Shown: in pieces, positions 1-8,262 of the stretch
Layout: each line of letters begins with the position of its first letter
How positions within the stretch are numbered: the first letter of the stretch is position 1
Assembly (NCBI RefSeq): GCF_024296665.1
Contig: NZ_CP100762.1
Location: forward strand, 3,100,001-3,164,000
Length of the DNA stretch: 64,000 bases
From: Salinilacihabitans rarus
Lineage (GTDB): Archaea; Halobacteriota; Halobacteria; Halobacteriales; Natrialbaceae
Direction of reading: 5' to 3'
Notes under the pieces: model-generated
Seen by the model: the letters and a program-made list of their open reading frames with translations, nothing else
Databases searched by the model: none
Told to the model about the DNA's origin: nothing
Made by a program: the position numbers and the translations under genes

Positions 1-590
1 CCGAGTCCCTGAGCCGCGACATGGGAATCGAGAAACCCCGGCTGCTGGTCACGCGGATGGGCGTGCCGAACGCGTTCGCGACCGGCCGCCGCGGCGACGG
101 CGTCGTCGTCGTCTCCGAGGAACTCGTCGCCCTCCTCGACCGCGACGAACTGGAGGGGGTCGTCGCCCACGAACTCGCACACATCAAGAACCGCGACGTC
201 CTGCTGATGACCCTCGGGAGTTCCATCGGGATGATGGTCGGCTGGGCGGTCTACTTCGTGTACGCGTTCGCCGGCGACGAGAACCCCGGCGGCTTCCTCG
301 CCGGCTACGCGCTCTCGGTCGTCGCGCAACTGCTCGTGACGGTCTTCGTGATGGCCATCTCGCGGTACCGCGAGTACGTCGCCGACGCCGACGCCCGGCG
401 GGCGATCGGGGGCGGCGAGCCGCTGGCGCGGGCGCTCGAAAAGATCGCCCGCGGCGCCGAGGGCCGCGAGTCCCGCGTCGACGACAGCGTGAGCGCGCTC
501 TGTATCTTCAACGCCGACCGGGGACTGTTGCAGACGCTGTTCGCGACCCACCCGCCGACCGAGAAGCGAATCGAGCGCCTGCGTCGCTGA
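1..590 (+). CDS. htpX: HtpX-type M48 zinc metalloprotease, 5' end outside window
   Basis: Membrane zinc protease of peptidase family M48, expected to degrade misfolded membrane proteins at the cytoplasmic face. The HELAH zinc motif is encoded at 168-182, the EYVADADA stretch supplies the third ligand, and two hydrophobic segments lie between them. The C-terminal HPPTEKRIERL ending is typical of HtpX. The ATG at 21 is not the start: the frame is open to the window edge and the residues before it (ESLSRDMGI) also align with HtpX, so about a third of the usual ~290-residue protein is missing upstream. Confidence 0.92.
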   Translation, partial: ESLSRDMGIEKPRLLVTRMGVPNAFATGRRGDGVVVVSEELVALLDRDELEGVVAHELAHIKNRDVLLMTLGSSIGMMVGWAVYFVYAFAGDENPGGFLAGYALSVVAQLLVTVFVMAISRYREYVADADARRAIGGGEPLARALEKIARGAEGRESRVDDSVSALCIFNADRGLLQTLFATHPPTEKRIERLRR

Positions 591-648
591 TCGGTGCGGC
601 GAGCGCGGGAGGGAAGCGGTTTTGCCCCTCGCCCGCACACCGTTTCCT

Positions 649-1146
649 ATGACGAACGTCCACCCGGGTCAGCGCGTCGCGATGCTCGTCGACGCGCAGA
701 ACCTCTATCACACCGCGCAGAGCATCTACACTCGTAACATCGACTACTCCTCGCTGCTCGAGGAGGGCGTCGGCGACCGCCAGCTAACCCGGGCGATCGC
801 CTACGTCATCCGCGCGGACTCCCCCGAGGAGGAGAGCTTCTTCGACGCGCTGGTCGACATCGGCTTCGAGACCAAGATCAAGGACATCAAGCGCTTCTCG
901 GACGGGACGAAGAAGGCAGACTGGGACGTCGGGATGAGCCTCGACGCGGTCACGCTCGCGAACCACGTCGACACGATCATCCTCTGCACGGGCGACGGCG
1001 ACTTCTCGCGGCTGTGCTCGCACCTGCGCCACGAGGGCGTCCGCGTGGAGGTGATGGCGTTCGGGTCGTCGACCGCGGAGGAACTGATCGAGGCGGCCGA
1101 CGACTTCGTCGACCTCGCCGACCGCCACGAGACGTTCCTGCTCTAG
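649..1146 (+). CDS. NYN domain protein (LabA/DUF88-like, PIN-fold nuclease family)
   Basis: 165-residue protein with the NYN signature: an N-terminal VAMLVDAQNLYH strand with the first catalytic Asp-Asn pair, a central DWDVGMSLDAV segment, and a TGDGDFSRL motif followed by GVRVEVMAFG. These acidic residues form the metal site in PIN-like RNases, so an RNA-processing role is inferred; the substrate is unknown. The ATG at 649 is preferred to an upstream in-frame start because conserved sequence begins right after it and AT-rich sequence lies at 617-625. It ends overlapping the convergent small membrane gene by four bases. Confidence 0.85.
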   Translation: MTNVHPGQRVAMLVDAQNLYHTAQSIYTRNIDYSSLLEEGVGDRQLTRAIAYVIRADSPEEESFFDALVDIGFETKIKDIKRFSDGTKKADWDVGMSLDAVTLANHVDTIILCTGDGDFSRLCSHLRHEGVRVEVMAFGSSTAEELIEAADDFVDLADRHETFLL

Positions 1147-1322
1147 CCGGCGAGCGCCCGGTTCCGGGCGACCCCGACGAACAGCGCCGCGCCGGCGACG
1201 GCGACCGCCGCGAGCGCGAACAGCGAGACCGAGAGTGTCGAGTCGAGGACCGACGGGCTGACGAACGTCACCGCGCCGACCGCGACCAGCGCCAGCCCGA
1301 GCGAGACCTGCGTGACGTCCAT
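1143..1322 (-). CDS. Small two-helix membrane protein
   Basis: A 59-residue protein made almost entirely of two hydrophobic helices (LALVAVGAVTFVSPSVL and VSLFALAAVAVAGAALFVGVA). No family with a known role is recognised. A TATA-like CTATAC lies about 28 bp before the ATG at 1322, which supports that leaderless start over a GTG at 1334. The stop overlaps the stop of the NYN gene on the other strand. Confidence 0.6.
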   Translation of the reverse strand: MDVTQVSLGLALVAVGAVTFVSPSVLDSTLSVSLFALAAVAVAGAALFVGVARNRALAG

Positions 1323-1456
1323 ACTGAGACTCACTAGCGAAGGGGATCGTATAGCTTTCCCTATTCACGCGCCGATGACACGTGGTGGCGTGTCACTATC
1401 GGCGGGCGCGAACGCCGGTCGAAGGGCTTTCGATCCGCCGCCGCCAACGCCGGCCA

Positions 1457-1951
1457 ATGAGCGAGTCAGCCGACGGGAGCGCGGACCTCCCGACCATGCG
1501 GACCATCGCGGACTACCAGTTCGGCGCGGGCGCCGGCGCGGCGCTGTTTCCCCCCGACGAGCGCGCGGCGATCACGATCAAGCGGACGACGTCGGGCCGG
1601 CCCCAGCAGGTCCACGCCGACGACGGCCGGATCGTCTCGTTCGGCACCGACGGCCGGTTCACCCTCGGGCTGGAGGGCGGCCGGCGGCTGGCGGCGGCGC
1701 TCGACCCGCCGGCGTACCGCGTGGTCGTCGACGACGAGAGCGAACCGTTCGTCCGCGACGGCAAGAACGTCTTCGCGAAGTTCGTCCGCGGGGTCGACCC
1801 CGCGGTGCGGCCGGGCGACGAGGTGCTCGTCGTCCACGAGCGCGGCGACCTGCTCGCGGTCGGCCGCGCGGAACTCGACGCGGGCGCGATCGAGGACTTC
1901 GAGACGGGGATGGCGGTGTCGGTCCGGGAGGCCGCGCCCGCCGACGACTGA
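1457..1951 (+). CDS. PUA domain RNA-binding protein
   Basis: 164-residue protein whose C-terminal ~75 residues have the PUA fold pattern (GKNVFAKFVRGVDPAVRPGDEVLVV, then DLLAVGRAEL), as in archaeosine transglycosylases and rRNA/tRNA modification enzymes. No catalytic domain is visible; the N-terminal half (RTIADYQFGAGAGAALFP) resembles the region preceding PUA in TGT-like proteins. It sits just before nac and trmI, an arrangement I recall from other haloarchaea, which points to translation or tRNA modification. The ATG at 1457 begins the conserved sequence; 25 upstream in-frame residues look non-coding. Confidence 0.82.
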   Translation: MSESADGSADLPTMRTIADYQFGAGAGAALFPPDERAAITIKRTTSGRPQQVHADDGRIVSFGTDGRFTLGLEGGRRLAAALDPPAYRVVVDDESEPFVRDGKNVFAKFVRGVDPAVRPGDEVLVVHERGDLLAVGRAELDAGAIEDFETGMAVSVREAAPADD

Positions 1952-1983
1952 CCGCCGTTACCGGATCGCGCGCGAGACCGCAG

Positions 1984-1991
1984 GGTAAAAG
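1984..1991 (+). promoter_or_regulatory. TATA-like box of nac
   Basis: GGTAAAAG lies about 27 bp before the nac ATG, the spacing expected for a leaderless haloarchaeal transcript. Confidence 0.45.
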
Positions 1992-2015
1992 GTCGCGCGT
2001 GGCGACGTACCGGGT

Positions 2016-2396
2016 ATGTTCGGAGGAGGCGGCGGACTCAACCCGCGCAAGATGGAACAGATGATGAAGCAGATGGGGATCGACGTCGACGAGATCGACG
2101 CCGAGGAGGTCGTCATCCGCACCGACGAGCACGACCTCGTCTTCACCGACCCCGACGTGACGAAGATGGACGCCCGGGGTCAGGAGACCTACCAGATCAT
2201 CGGCACGCCCGAGGAGCGCGAACGCGGTGCCGCGAGCGCAGACGAGGGCGCGGCCGACGCCGACGCGGGCGCCGGGGTCGACGAGGGCGACGTCGAACTC
2301 GTCGCGACCCGCACCGGCGCGAGCGAGGCGGAGGCCCGCGAGGCCCTCGAACGACACGACGGCGACCTCGCGGCGGCCGTCGCGGACCTCGAGTGA
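2016..2396 (+). CDS. nac: Nascent polypeptide-associated complex protein
   Basis: 126-residue archaeal NAC subunit, a ribosome-associated chaperone that contacts emerging chains as a homodimer. The N-terminus ([20 protein letters not shown]) is typical, a NAC beta-barrel follows ([20 protein letters not shown]), and the last ~45 residues form a UBA domain ([20 protein letters not shown]). An acidic linker of about 35 residues separates the domains. Its stop overlaps the GTG start of trmI, so the two are probably translationally coupled. Confidence 0.96.
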   Translation: MFGGGGGLNPRKMEQMMKQMGIDVDEIDAEEVVIRTDEHDLVFTDPDVTKMDARGQETYQIIGTPEERERGAASADEGAADADAGAGVDEGDVELVATRTGASEAEAREALERHDGDLAAAVADLE

Positions 2397-3136
2397 GCGT
2401 GCACGCGCCGGTCTTGCTGGTCCGCGACGACCGGGAGTACCTCGTCCGGCCGGGCGAGGAACTGGGCACCGACCTCGGGGTACTCGAGGTGCCCGCGGAC
2501 GTCGAACCCGGCGACGAACTCGAGACCCACCTCGGCAACGAGTTCCGCGTCCGCCGACTCCGCGGCCCGGACCTCTTTCATCACTTCGAGCGGACGGGCG
2601 CGCCGATGGTGCCCCGCGACGTCGGCCTCGTGATCGGCGAGACCGGCGTCGGCGTCGGCGACCGCGTCCTCGACGCCGGCACGGGAACGGGCGTACTCGC
2701 CGCCTCGATGGCCCGCGCCGGCGCGTCGGTCGTCACCTACGAGCGCGACCCCGAGTTCGCCGACGTCGCCCGCGAGAACATGGCGCTCGGCGGCGTCGCC
2801 GAGGACGTCGACGTCCGGACGGGCGACCTGACCGAGGAACTCGACTCGCTCGCCGCCGGCGACCCGTTCGACGTGCTCACCCTCGACACCGGCGACGCGC
2901 CGGCGGCCGTCGCCCGCGCTTCCGACCTGCTCGTCGACGGCGGCTTCGTCGCCGTCTACAGCCCGTTCGTGGAGACGAGCCGCGAGGTCGTCGAGGCCGC
3001 CCGCGAGGCCGACCTCGCGGACGTGCGCACGCGCGAGACGATCCAACGCGAGATGGACTTCGACGACCGCGGTTCCCGCCCGTCGACGGCGCCCGTCGGT
3101 CACACGGGCTACCTGACGGTCGCGCGCAACGAGTGA
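2393..3136 (+). CDS. trmI: tRNA (adenine-N1)-methyltransferase TrmI
   Basis: 247-residue SAM-dependent enzyme that methylates N1 of adenine in the tRNA T-loop (A58, and A57 in archaea). The N-terminal beta domain ([20 protein letters not shown]) is followed by a Rossmann methyltransferase domain with motif [21 protein letters not shown] and an acidic strand-2 end ([14 protein letters not shown]). The GTG start overlaps the nac stop (GTGA), coupling the genes. NAC-TrmI adjacency fits a translation-quality operon. Confidence 0.93.
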   Translation: MSVHAPVLLVRDDREYLVRPGEELGTDLGVLEVPADVEPGDELETHLGNEFRVRRLRGPDLFHHFERTGAPMVPRDVGLVIGETGVGVGDRVLDAGTGTGVLAASMARAGASVVTYERDPEFADVARENMALGGVAEDVDVRTGDLTEELDSLAAGDPFDVLTLDTGDAPAAVARASDLLVDGGFVAVYSPFVETSREVVEAAREADLADVRTRETIQREMDFDDRGSRPSTAPVGHTGYLTVARNE

Positions 3137-3198
3137 GCGGGTCGCGGCGATCGGTCGATTCTCGCTGGCTCCGCCGCGACCGCGCTCGCGTTCCGTTC

Positions 3199-3972
3199 TC
3201 AGTCGCGTTTCCGGGCGCCAAGCGAGAGGCTCTGCACGCCGTACCGCTGGCAGGCGTTCGCCGCTCGCTCGGAGACGAACTCGTAGTCGTCGTTCTCCGC
3301 GACCGCGCCCACGTCGAAGCCCGCCGCCTCGATCAGGTCGGTGTAGCTGTCCACCTGCTCGGCGCCGCCGATGCAGGCCGCCCACAGGTCCGCGTCGTTC
3401 TTGATGCGTTCCGGTAGCCGTTCGTCGCTGACGATATCCGAGAGGGCGAGTCGCCCCCCGGGCCGCAGCACCCGCGCGGCCTCCTCGAAGACCCGATCCT
3501 TCTCGGCGGAGAGGTTGATCACGCCGTTGGAGATCACCGCGTCGAACGACTCGTCCTCGAACGGGAGGTCCTCGACGTACCCCCGACGGAACTCGACGTT
3601 GTGGAAGCCGTTCTCCGCGGCGAGGTCGCGGGCCTTCTCGACTTGCGCCGCGGTCATGTCCACGCCGGCTACCGTCCCGGTCTCGGTCACGTGCAACCCC
3701 GCGACGAACGCGTCCGTCCCCGACCCGCTCCCGAGGTCGAGGACCGCCTCGCCCGGTTCGAGAGCCGCCACGTCGAAGTGATAGCCGACGCCCGCGAACG
3801 AGTCGACCGCTTCGTCCGGGACGGCGTCCAGATCGGCGGGGTCGTAGCCGAGGCGCTCGGCGAGTTCCCGGCCGGTCTCGAAGTGAAAGTCGGCGTCGGC
3901 CGACGTCGCGACGTCGCGGTAGATCGAGGTGACCTCGCGTTCGAGTTCGTCCGTGTCGAGTGATTCGTTCAT
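3199..3972 (-). CDS. Class I SAM methyltransferase, ArsM-like
   Basis: 257-residue methyltransferase with motif I VLDLGSGSGTDAF, a VAGVDMTAAQVEKARDLAAE strand-2/helix region and LRPGGRLALSDIVSDERLPE, a pattern characteristic of arsenite methyltransferases. ArsM enzymes use three or four conserved cysteines; only ACIGG and NACQ cysteines are visible here, so a substrate other than arsenite is possible. The gene is seven bases downstream of the OsmC gene on the same strand, so the two are likely co-transcribed. Confidence 0.75.
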   Translation of the reverse strand: MNESLDTDELEREVTSIYRDVATSADADFHFETGRELAERLGYDPADLDAVPDEAVDSFAGVGYHFDVAALEPGEAVLDLGSGSGTDAFVAGLHVTETGTVAGVDMTAAQVEKARDLAAENGFHNVEFRRGYVEDLPFEDESFDAVISNGVINLSAEKDRVFEEAARVLRPGGRLALSDIVSDERLPERIKNDADLWAACIGGAEQVDSYTDLIEAAGFDVGAVAENDDYEFVSERAANACQRYGVQSLSLGARKRD

Positions 3973-3978
3973 CGGTGC

Positions 3979-4584
3979 TCAGTCGTCGCCCGCCACCTGT
4001 GCGGGCGTGTTGATGCTCATATCGACGTCCTGACCGAGCGAGACGAGCGTGTAGACCGGCGCTCGTCGGGCCCACTCGTCGATCAGTTCCTCGTCGAGGT
4101 CCGGTCCTTCGATCTCGATCTCGGCGGTCAGGTTCTCGAAGACCGAGTCGGCCTCCGCGAGTTCTGCGAGGCTAAAGAGGACCGCCGGGTCGAAATCGGT
4201 CCGCACGCGCGTCTGGAGCCGTTCGATCTCGACCCCGTTGGCGGCGGCGTTGATCGTGATGCCGACGTTGATGCAGGCGGCGAGCGCCGACAGCGCGGCT
4301 TCGACCGGCTCTATCCGGTCGGTCGCGCCGATCCACCCGCCGGCCTCCATCACCTCCTTCCAGCCGCCGTAGGGGATAGTGTACTCGCGGGTCTCGCGGG
4401 CGATCGTCTCGCCGCCGAGCTGGTAGCTGTCGATCTTCGCCAGGCTGTGTGCGGCCGTCCCCTCGTAGGTCGCGGACGCCCCGAGGCCGAGTCGGACCGC
4501 GTCGGGGTCCTCGGCCGCGTGTTCGGCAAACCCCGCGAGCGTTTCGCGGTCGATACCGTGTACGATTTGCTGGTCGTCGGTCAT
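3979..4584 (-). CDS. OsmC/Ohr family protein, single-cysteine
   Basis: 201-residue OsmC-fold protein. OsmC/Ohr proteins reduce organic hydroperoxides with a pair of cysteines. The first is present (LAACINVG, C104). At the second site, usually Cys-Pro-Val, the protein reads RRAPVYTL (about 168-175), so the partner cysteine is replaced by Ala. It may act as a one-cysteine reductase, use another thiol, or bind a ligand. A GGAGGT Shine-Dalgarno-like motif precedes the ATG by nine bases. It heads a two-gene unit with the ArsM-like methyltransferase. Confidence 0.85.
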   Translation of the reverse strand: MTDDQQIVHGIDRETLAGFAEHAAEDPDAVRLGLGASATYEGTAAHSLAKIDSYQLGGETIARETREYTIPYGGWKEVMEAGGWIGATDRIEPVEAALSALAACINVGITINAAANGVEIERLQTRVRTDFDPAVLFSLAELAEADSVFENLTAEIEIEGPDLDEELIDEWARRAPVYTLVSLGQDVDMSINTPAQVAGDD

Positions 4585-4668
4585 TGTCTGTTACCTCCCG
4601 GCCGGAGACGCTACGGAGGCGCCGATATTGTAGCTATTTTGTGACGTCTCGGCGGTTGCTGGCGCTCC

Positions 4669-4681
4669 TGCACTCGGTGCA
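4669..4681. promoter_or_regulatory. 13-bp inverted repeat upstream of the OsmC gene
   Basis: TGCAC-TCG-GTGCA is a perfect 5-bp inverted repeat with a 3-bp centre, about 85 bp before the OsmC start and upstream of a TATA-like CAATATC at about 4624-4630. It could be an operator for the adjacent FilR1-type regulator; no second copy was found by eye. Confidence 0.35.
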
Positions 4682-4778
4682 AACGACGCACCGACTGCCG
4701 TCCCGCTTCCCGGTCGACGCCCCACATCACGGAGAACGCGACGGAGGCCCGCCGGCCGGCGTCTCGTCCCCGGGACCG

Positions 4779-5603
4779 TCACTCGGGGATCTGCCCCGGT
4801 TCGACCGGTCGAGCCTCGGGCGTGTAGCGGTCGTAGACCGACTGCGCCCACTCGCGGACCGCCGGGACGTCGGTATCGATCAGCGCCTGAACCGTTCCGC
4901 TGTCCTGCTCGTAACAGCTGATGGTGACGCGCTCGTCGAGGAGCCCGATTCCGTGTGGCGGGAGGTCCTCGTGTTCCAGCACCGTGAAGTTCTCCCGCTG
5001 GAGCATCTCCGAACTGCGCTCCGGGTACGTAGAGAAGAAGTACGTGTGGCAGTTCGGCCGGTCGATCAGCGTGACGTCTACGCCGTCGTCGACCACCCGA
5101 TACAGGGCGTCGAGACAGGGCTCCATCAGCGCGACCTCGGGGCGAAGGAACCGTAACGTAGTCGTCTCCCGCAGGAGCGACTCGAATCGGTTTACCGGAC
5201 GGTACGGAACGTCGGGTTCGGCGACGGTGACGGTGAGATCCGCCCACGTCTCGATCGGGAACGCGCCGACCTCGTCGGGGAGCCAGTGCCAGACGTCGCG
5301 CAACTTTCGCTCGGTTTCGACCCGTTCGAGCAGCTCCTCTACCCCGGCTGCGATCGCCTCGCCCAGCCGGGTTGCCAGGTACTGGTATCCGTCTTTGCGG
5401 ATCCAGATCCGGTCTTCGAACTCGTCCAGCGTCCGTCGCATCGTGGACGGGGAGACGCCGGTCAACTCGCAGAGTTCGGGGCGGCTTCGCGGACGCTCGG
5501 TCAGTGCGACGAGTGTCGGGATTCGGTGTCTGGACCGCGCGAGATACGCGATATCACCGGTTGGCGAGTCGTCGGGGTAGTGTTCTATGTCATCCGTCCC
5601 CAT
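4779..5603 (-). CDS. HTH transcriptional regulator with FilR1-type C-terminal domain
   Basis: 274-residue regulator. The N-terminal ~85 residues form a winged helix (HRIPTLVALTERPRSRPELC, then ELTGVSPSTMRRTLDEFEDR), and the C-terminal half (FLRPEVALMEPCLDALYRVV, then VDVTLIDRPNCH) matches the FilR1/DUF1724 domain found in methanogen filamentation regulators and many haloarchaeal regulators. The signal is unknown. The ATG at 5603 starts the recognisable protein; 48 further in-frame upstream residues are Arg-rich and unlike this protein. It is upstream of and co-directional with the OsmC/methyltransferase pair. Confidence 0.82.
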   Translation of the reverse strand: MGTDDIEHYPDDSPTGDIAYLARSRHRIPTLVALTERPRSRPELCELTGVSPSTMRRTLDEFEDRIWIRKDGYQYLATRLGEAIAAGVEELLERVETERKLRDVWHWLPDEVGAFPIETWADLTVTVAEPDVPYRPVNRFESLLRETTTLRFLRPEVALMEPCLDALYRVVDDGVDVTLIDRPNCHTYFFSTYPERSSEMLQRENFTVLEHEDLPPHGIGLLDERVTISCYEQDSGTVQALIDTDVPAVREWAQSVYDRYTPEARPVEPGQIPE

Positions 5604-5862
5604 GGTGGGCGTACACAAAGTAGCACGAAAACTGTGGGCCCCTCTCATGCGACGACCGAACGTTACGAGTACCCGAGACTTTCGACCCCGGTGTCTCACG
5701 ACGGGGTCGCCACAGCGTTCCCGCCGAGATCGAAGCGGACTCGGCACGACCGAACTCCGAGGACTCGAAACCGGGGACGACCACGCTCACCCGGCCTCTC
5801 GACCGAGCCGTCGATCACGCCGACGGTCGCGTCGGGGCCCTAGGTGCGCGGGCGGGGACGGC

Positions 5863-6171
5863 TCAGTTGTCGTCCTCGCGCCACTTGTGTTCGCACTCGG
5901 TACAGATGAAAAACCGTGTCTCGGACTCGTCGGCCGAGCGGATCTGTTGCATGTACCAGTAGGCGCGGTCGTTGCCACACTCCGGGCAGTGGGCGTCGGT
6001 CTCGGGCAGCGAGGTCTCGTTCGAGGACTCGATGACCTCGCTGGTCTCCTGACCCTCGGTGACGATGTACTGGGCCGCGTCGCCTTTCGGCTTGCTGGAC
6101 CCGCAACTCCCACAGACCCACTGGCCGTCGTCCGCCTTCATCATCGAACCGCATTCGTCGCAGAACTCCAT
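5863..6171 (-). CDS. tfs: Transcription factor S (TFIIS-like)
   Basis: 102-residue archaeal transcript-cleavage factor that rescues backtracked RNA polymerase. An N-terminal zinc ribbon (C4, C7, C20, C23) resembles RPB9/RPC11, and a C-terminal TFIIS ribbon (C62, C65, C90, C93) carries the Asp-Glu pair at 81-82 in IRSADESETRF that reaches the polymerase active site. The length matches the family. A TATA-like TTTAAG on the minus strand at about 6200-6206 lies ~30 bp before the ATG. Confidence 0.96.
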   Translation of the reverse strand: MEFCDECGSMMKADDGQWVCGSCGSSKPKGDAAQYIVTEGQETSEVIESSNETSLPETDAHCPECGNDRAYWYMQQIRSADESETRFFICTECEHKWREDDN

Positions 6172-6244
6172 CGTTGTCCGGGCTACGCCGTCCGAGCGAC
6201 TTAAACGGCCCGCTTACCGCGCGCCAGGGGCGGCCCCGTCACGA

Positions 6245-6502
6245 CTATCCCTCGCCCTCCGACTGGTAGGGCTCGCCGACGGCCTCCCGTGGCAACGCGT
6301 TGTTGAGTTCCGACTCGAGGTCCGCGGCGCTGTCGAACGCCTCGGCCGGCGTCCCCGCGACGACGTCGCCGAGGTTCACCTCGCCGTCGGCCAGCAGAAC
6401 CGCGACGTCGTCGAGTTCGTCGGCGGCCGCCGCCCGCGAGAGCGGGTAGTCGAGTTCCGAGAGGACGGTTTCGACCCGGCTGAGTTTGACTTCTCGCGCC
6501 AT
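6245..6502 (-). CDS. DUF5789 family protein
   Basis: 85-residue haloarchaeal protein beginning MAREVKLSRVETVLSELDYP, followed by LSRAAAADELDDVAVLLADG and GEVNLGDVV. This matches my knowledge of DUF5789, a small family without a known activity. The ATG at 6502 begins the conserved sequence. No membrane segment or metal-binding cysteine is present. It is separated from tfs by 73 bases and probably transcribed independently. Confidence 0.8.
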   Translation of the reverse strand: MAREVKLSRVETVLSELDYPLSRAAAADELDDVAVLLADGEVNLGDVVAGTPAEAFDSAADLESELNNALPREAVGEPYQSEGEG

Positions 6503-6654
6503 ACCGGCCGTTCGCGCGGCGGCGGCTTGAACTTCTGTCACGATCGACGCGAGTGTCCGTCGGCGGGACACGTCGACTCAGGTGCGGTCGGTTGAGACGC
6601 TTGCCGGGACCGGGGACGCAACGCAAAAGTACCGCATCCTCGAACCCTTCGACG

Positions 6655-7158
6655 ATGACGCTCTCCGAGGAGGCCCGCGACCGACTCGCGGACGTGGTGG
6701 AGCTACAGCCGACGAAGAACGCCGAGTTGCAGGAACGCTGGGGGCTGGAGAGTGGCAGCGAGGTCCACCGCTACCTCGAAAACGAACTCGGGGAGTACTA
6801 CTTCCGCGACGACAACAGTCTGATCCGCGCGACGGCGGAGGCGGCCGACCTCGTCGACGTCGAACCCGGCGTCGTCGACGACGGGGGCGGCGGCGGGCCG
6901 CCCTCCCGGATCCGGGTCCCGGAACTCCACGCGCAGGTAGTCGAGGTGCTCGCCGGCCCGGACGAGCGCTCCCAGAGCGTCGTCTCCGTGCTCCACGACC
7001 TCCGGGAGGCGTTCGACGTCGACCCCGACACCGAGGCGGTCCGGTCGGCGCTGCAGAGCCTGCGCCGCAAGGACGTCGTCGAGGTCGAGTACCGCACCGT
7101 GCCGACGTTCCGACTGGCCGTCGACCGCGCCGACATCGAGGTCGACGTCTCCGACTGA
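6655..7158 (+). CDS. DUF5797 family protein
   Basis: 167-residue haloarchaeal protein with two winged-helix-like segments: LADVVELQPTKNAELQERWG and, after a Gly-rich linker, VLHDLREAFDVDPDTEAVRS with LQSLRRKDVVEVEYR. This fits DUF5797, which I recall as a haloarchaeal family of unknown function; DNA binding is inferred from the helical pattern only. The ATG at 6655 is chosen because upstream in-frame sequence is Arg-rich and non-conserved. It converges with the DUF5787 gene. Confidence 0.78.
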   Translation: MTLSEEARDRLADVVELQPTKNAELQERWGLESGSEVHRYLENELGEYYFRDDNSLIRATAEAADLVDVEPGVVDDGGGGGPPSRIRVPELHAQVVEVLAGPDERSQSVVSVLHDLREAFDVDPDTEAVRSALQSLRRKDVVEVEYRTVPTFRLAVDRADIEVDVSD

Positions 7159-7162
7159 TCCC

Positions 7163-8209
7163 TCACGGTCCCGGCCGCCGTCGCCGCCGTCGCCCGGCGA
7201 GCAACCGCTTGTACCGCTTTCCGGGCCCGCCCTCGATCGGCCAGCCGCGGGTGCGCCACGCGGGCGGTTCGGGCTCGAACTCCGGACAGGAGCCGGCACA
7301 CTCTGCGGCCGTCTGGGCCCGCCCCTTCGCCGCGCAGCGGGGTAGCAACTGCTCTCGCGCGTGGAGTTCGAAGTGACGGCAGTCGGGGCGCATCGTGTCG
7401 ACGAACGACCGCCAGCCCCGCTCGTAGGCGCGTTCCGCGATTTCGCGGCGGGTTGCCGCCTTCTCGGCGGGGTCGACGTACTCGAAGCGGGCCGCGGAGG
7501 CGTCGCGCTCGCCGCCCGCGGGGCGGTCGAGGATGCGGGTTCCGGGCTCGTCGACCGCGAGGCTCCGGGGGTACCACGTGACCTCGCCGTCGAGGGACTC
7601 GGGGTCGAGCGCGAGGATGCCGGCCTCGACCGGCAGGTCCTCGAACAGCGCGGGTTCGACGCGCTCGCCGGTCGCCCGGGTGGCGACCCAGACCTCGTCC
7701 GCCAGCGCCATCGCCACGTCGTGTTCCAGTTGCGAGCCGAGGGCGCGGGCGGCGCTCGCGTCGAGGTCGGGCTTGTTCTCGATGGCGACGATCCGGCGGA
7801 GCCAGTCGGGGTAGGGCCACTTCCGGCGGATCTCGATGCGGTTGCCGCGCCTGCGCCGTTCCAGGACGCCCCGGTCGGCGGCGTCGTGGATCGCCTCGCG
7901 GACGTACCGCCACGGGTAGCCGGGGTCGGGGAGCGCCTCGCGGTAGTAGGCCCACTCGGCGGGGGCGTGTCGGAGGACGTACAGCAGGTCGCCGTTCAGG
8001 CGCTCCTCGCCGAAGCGCGCCCGCTCGCGGAGGCCGTCGGGGTCGCACTCGACGACGAGGGTGTCCCACCGGCGGCGTCTCGTGCCGAGTTGTCGGGCGA
8101 CGAGGACGGCCGCGTCGTCGCGGGTGGCCCTCGCGACGGGCCACTCGCGTTCGGCCCACCGGCACGTCCGCAGTTCGAAGCCGAACTCGGTTTCGGCGTC
8201 CGCGGTCAC
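7163..8209 (-). CDS. DUF5787 family protein, possible PD-(D/E)XK-like fold
   Basis: 348-residue haloarchaeal protein. The N-terminal part contains a winged-helix-like stretch (NGDLLYVLRHAPAEWAYYRE then YVREAIHDAADRGVLERRR). A central RRIVAIENKPDL segment followed by LGSQLEHDVAMALADEVWVA has the spacing of an E-x-K nuclease core with a downstream helix, so a DNase-like fold is inferred. C-terminal Cys residues (RPDCRHFEL, LLPRCAAKG, ECAGSCPEF) resemble a Cys cluster. The GTG at 8209 is the first start before conserved sequence; the frame stays open far upstream only because it is antisense to other coding sequence. Confidence 0.75.
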   Translation of the reverse strand: MTADAETEFGFELRTCRWAEREWPVARATRDDAAVLVARQLGTRRRRWDTLVVECDPDGLRERARFGEERLNGDLLYVLRHAPAEWAYYREALPDPGYPWRYVREAIHDAADRGVLERRRRGNRIEIRRKWPYPDWLRRIVAIENKPDLDASAARALGSQLEHDVAMALADEVWVATRATGERVEPALFEDLPVEAGILALDPESLDGEVTWYPRSLAVDEPGTRILDRPAGGERDASAARFEYVDPAEKAATRREIAERAYERGWRSFVDTMRPDCRHFELHAREQLLPRCAAKGRAQTAAECAGSCPEFEPEPPAWRTRGWPIEGGPGKRYKRLLAGRRRRRRPGP

Positions 8210-8262
8210 GGTCGATCGGTGGCGGTCGACGGGGAAAACGTTGGTTCTTCGGCTTTCGGGGC

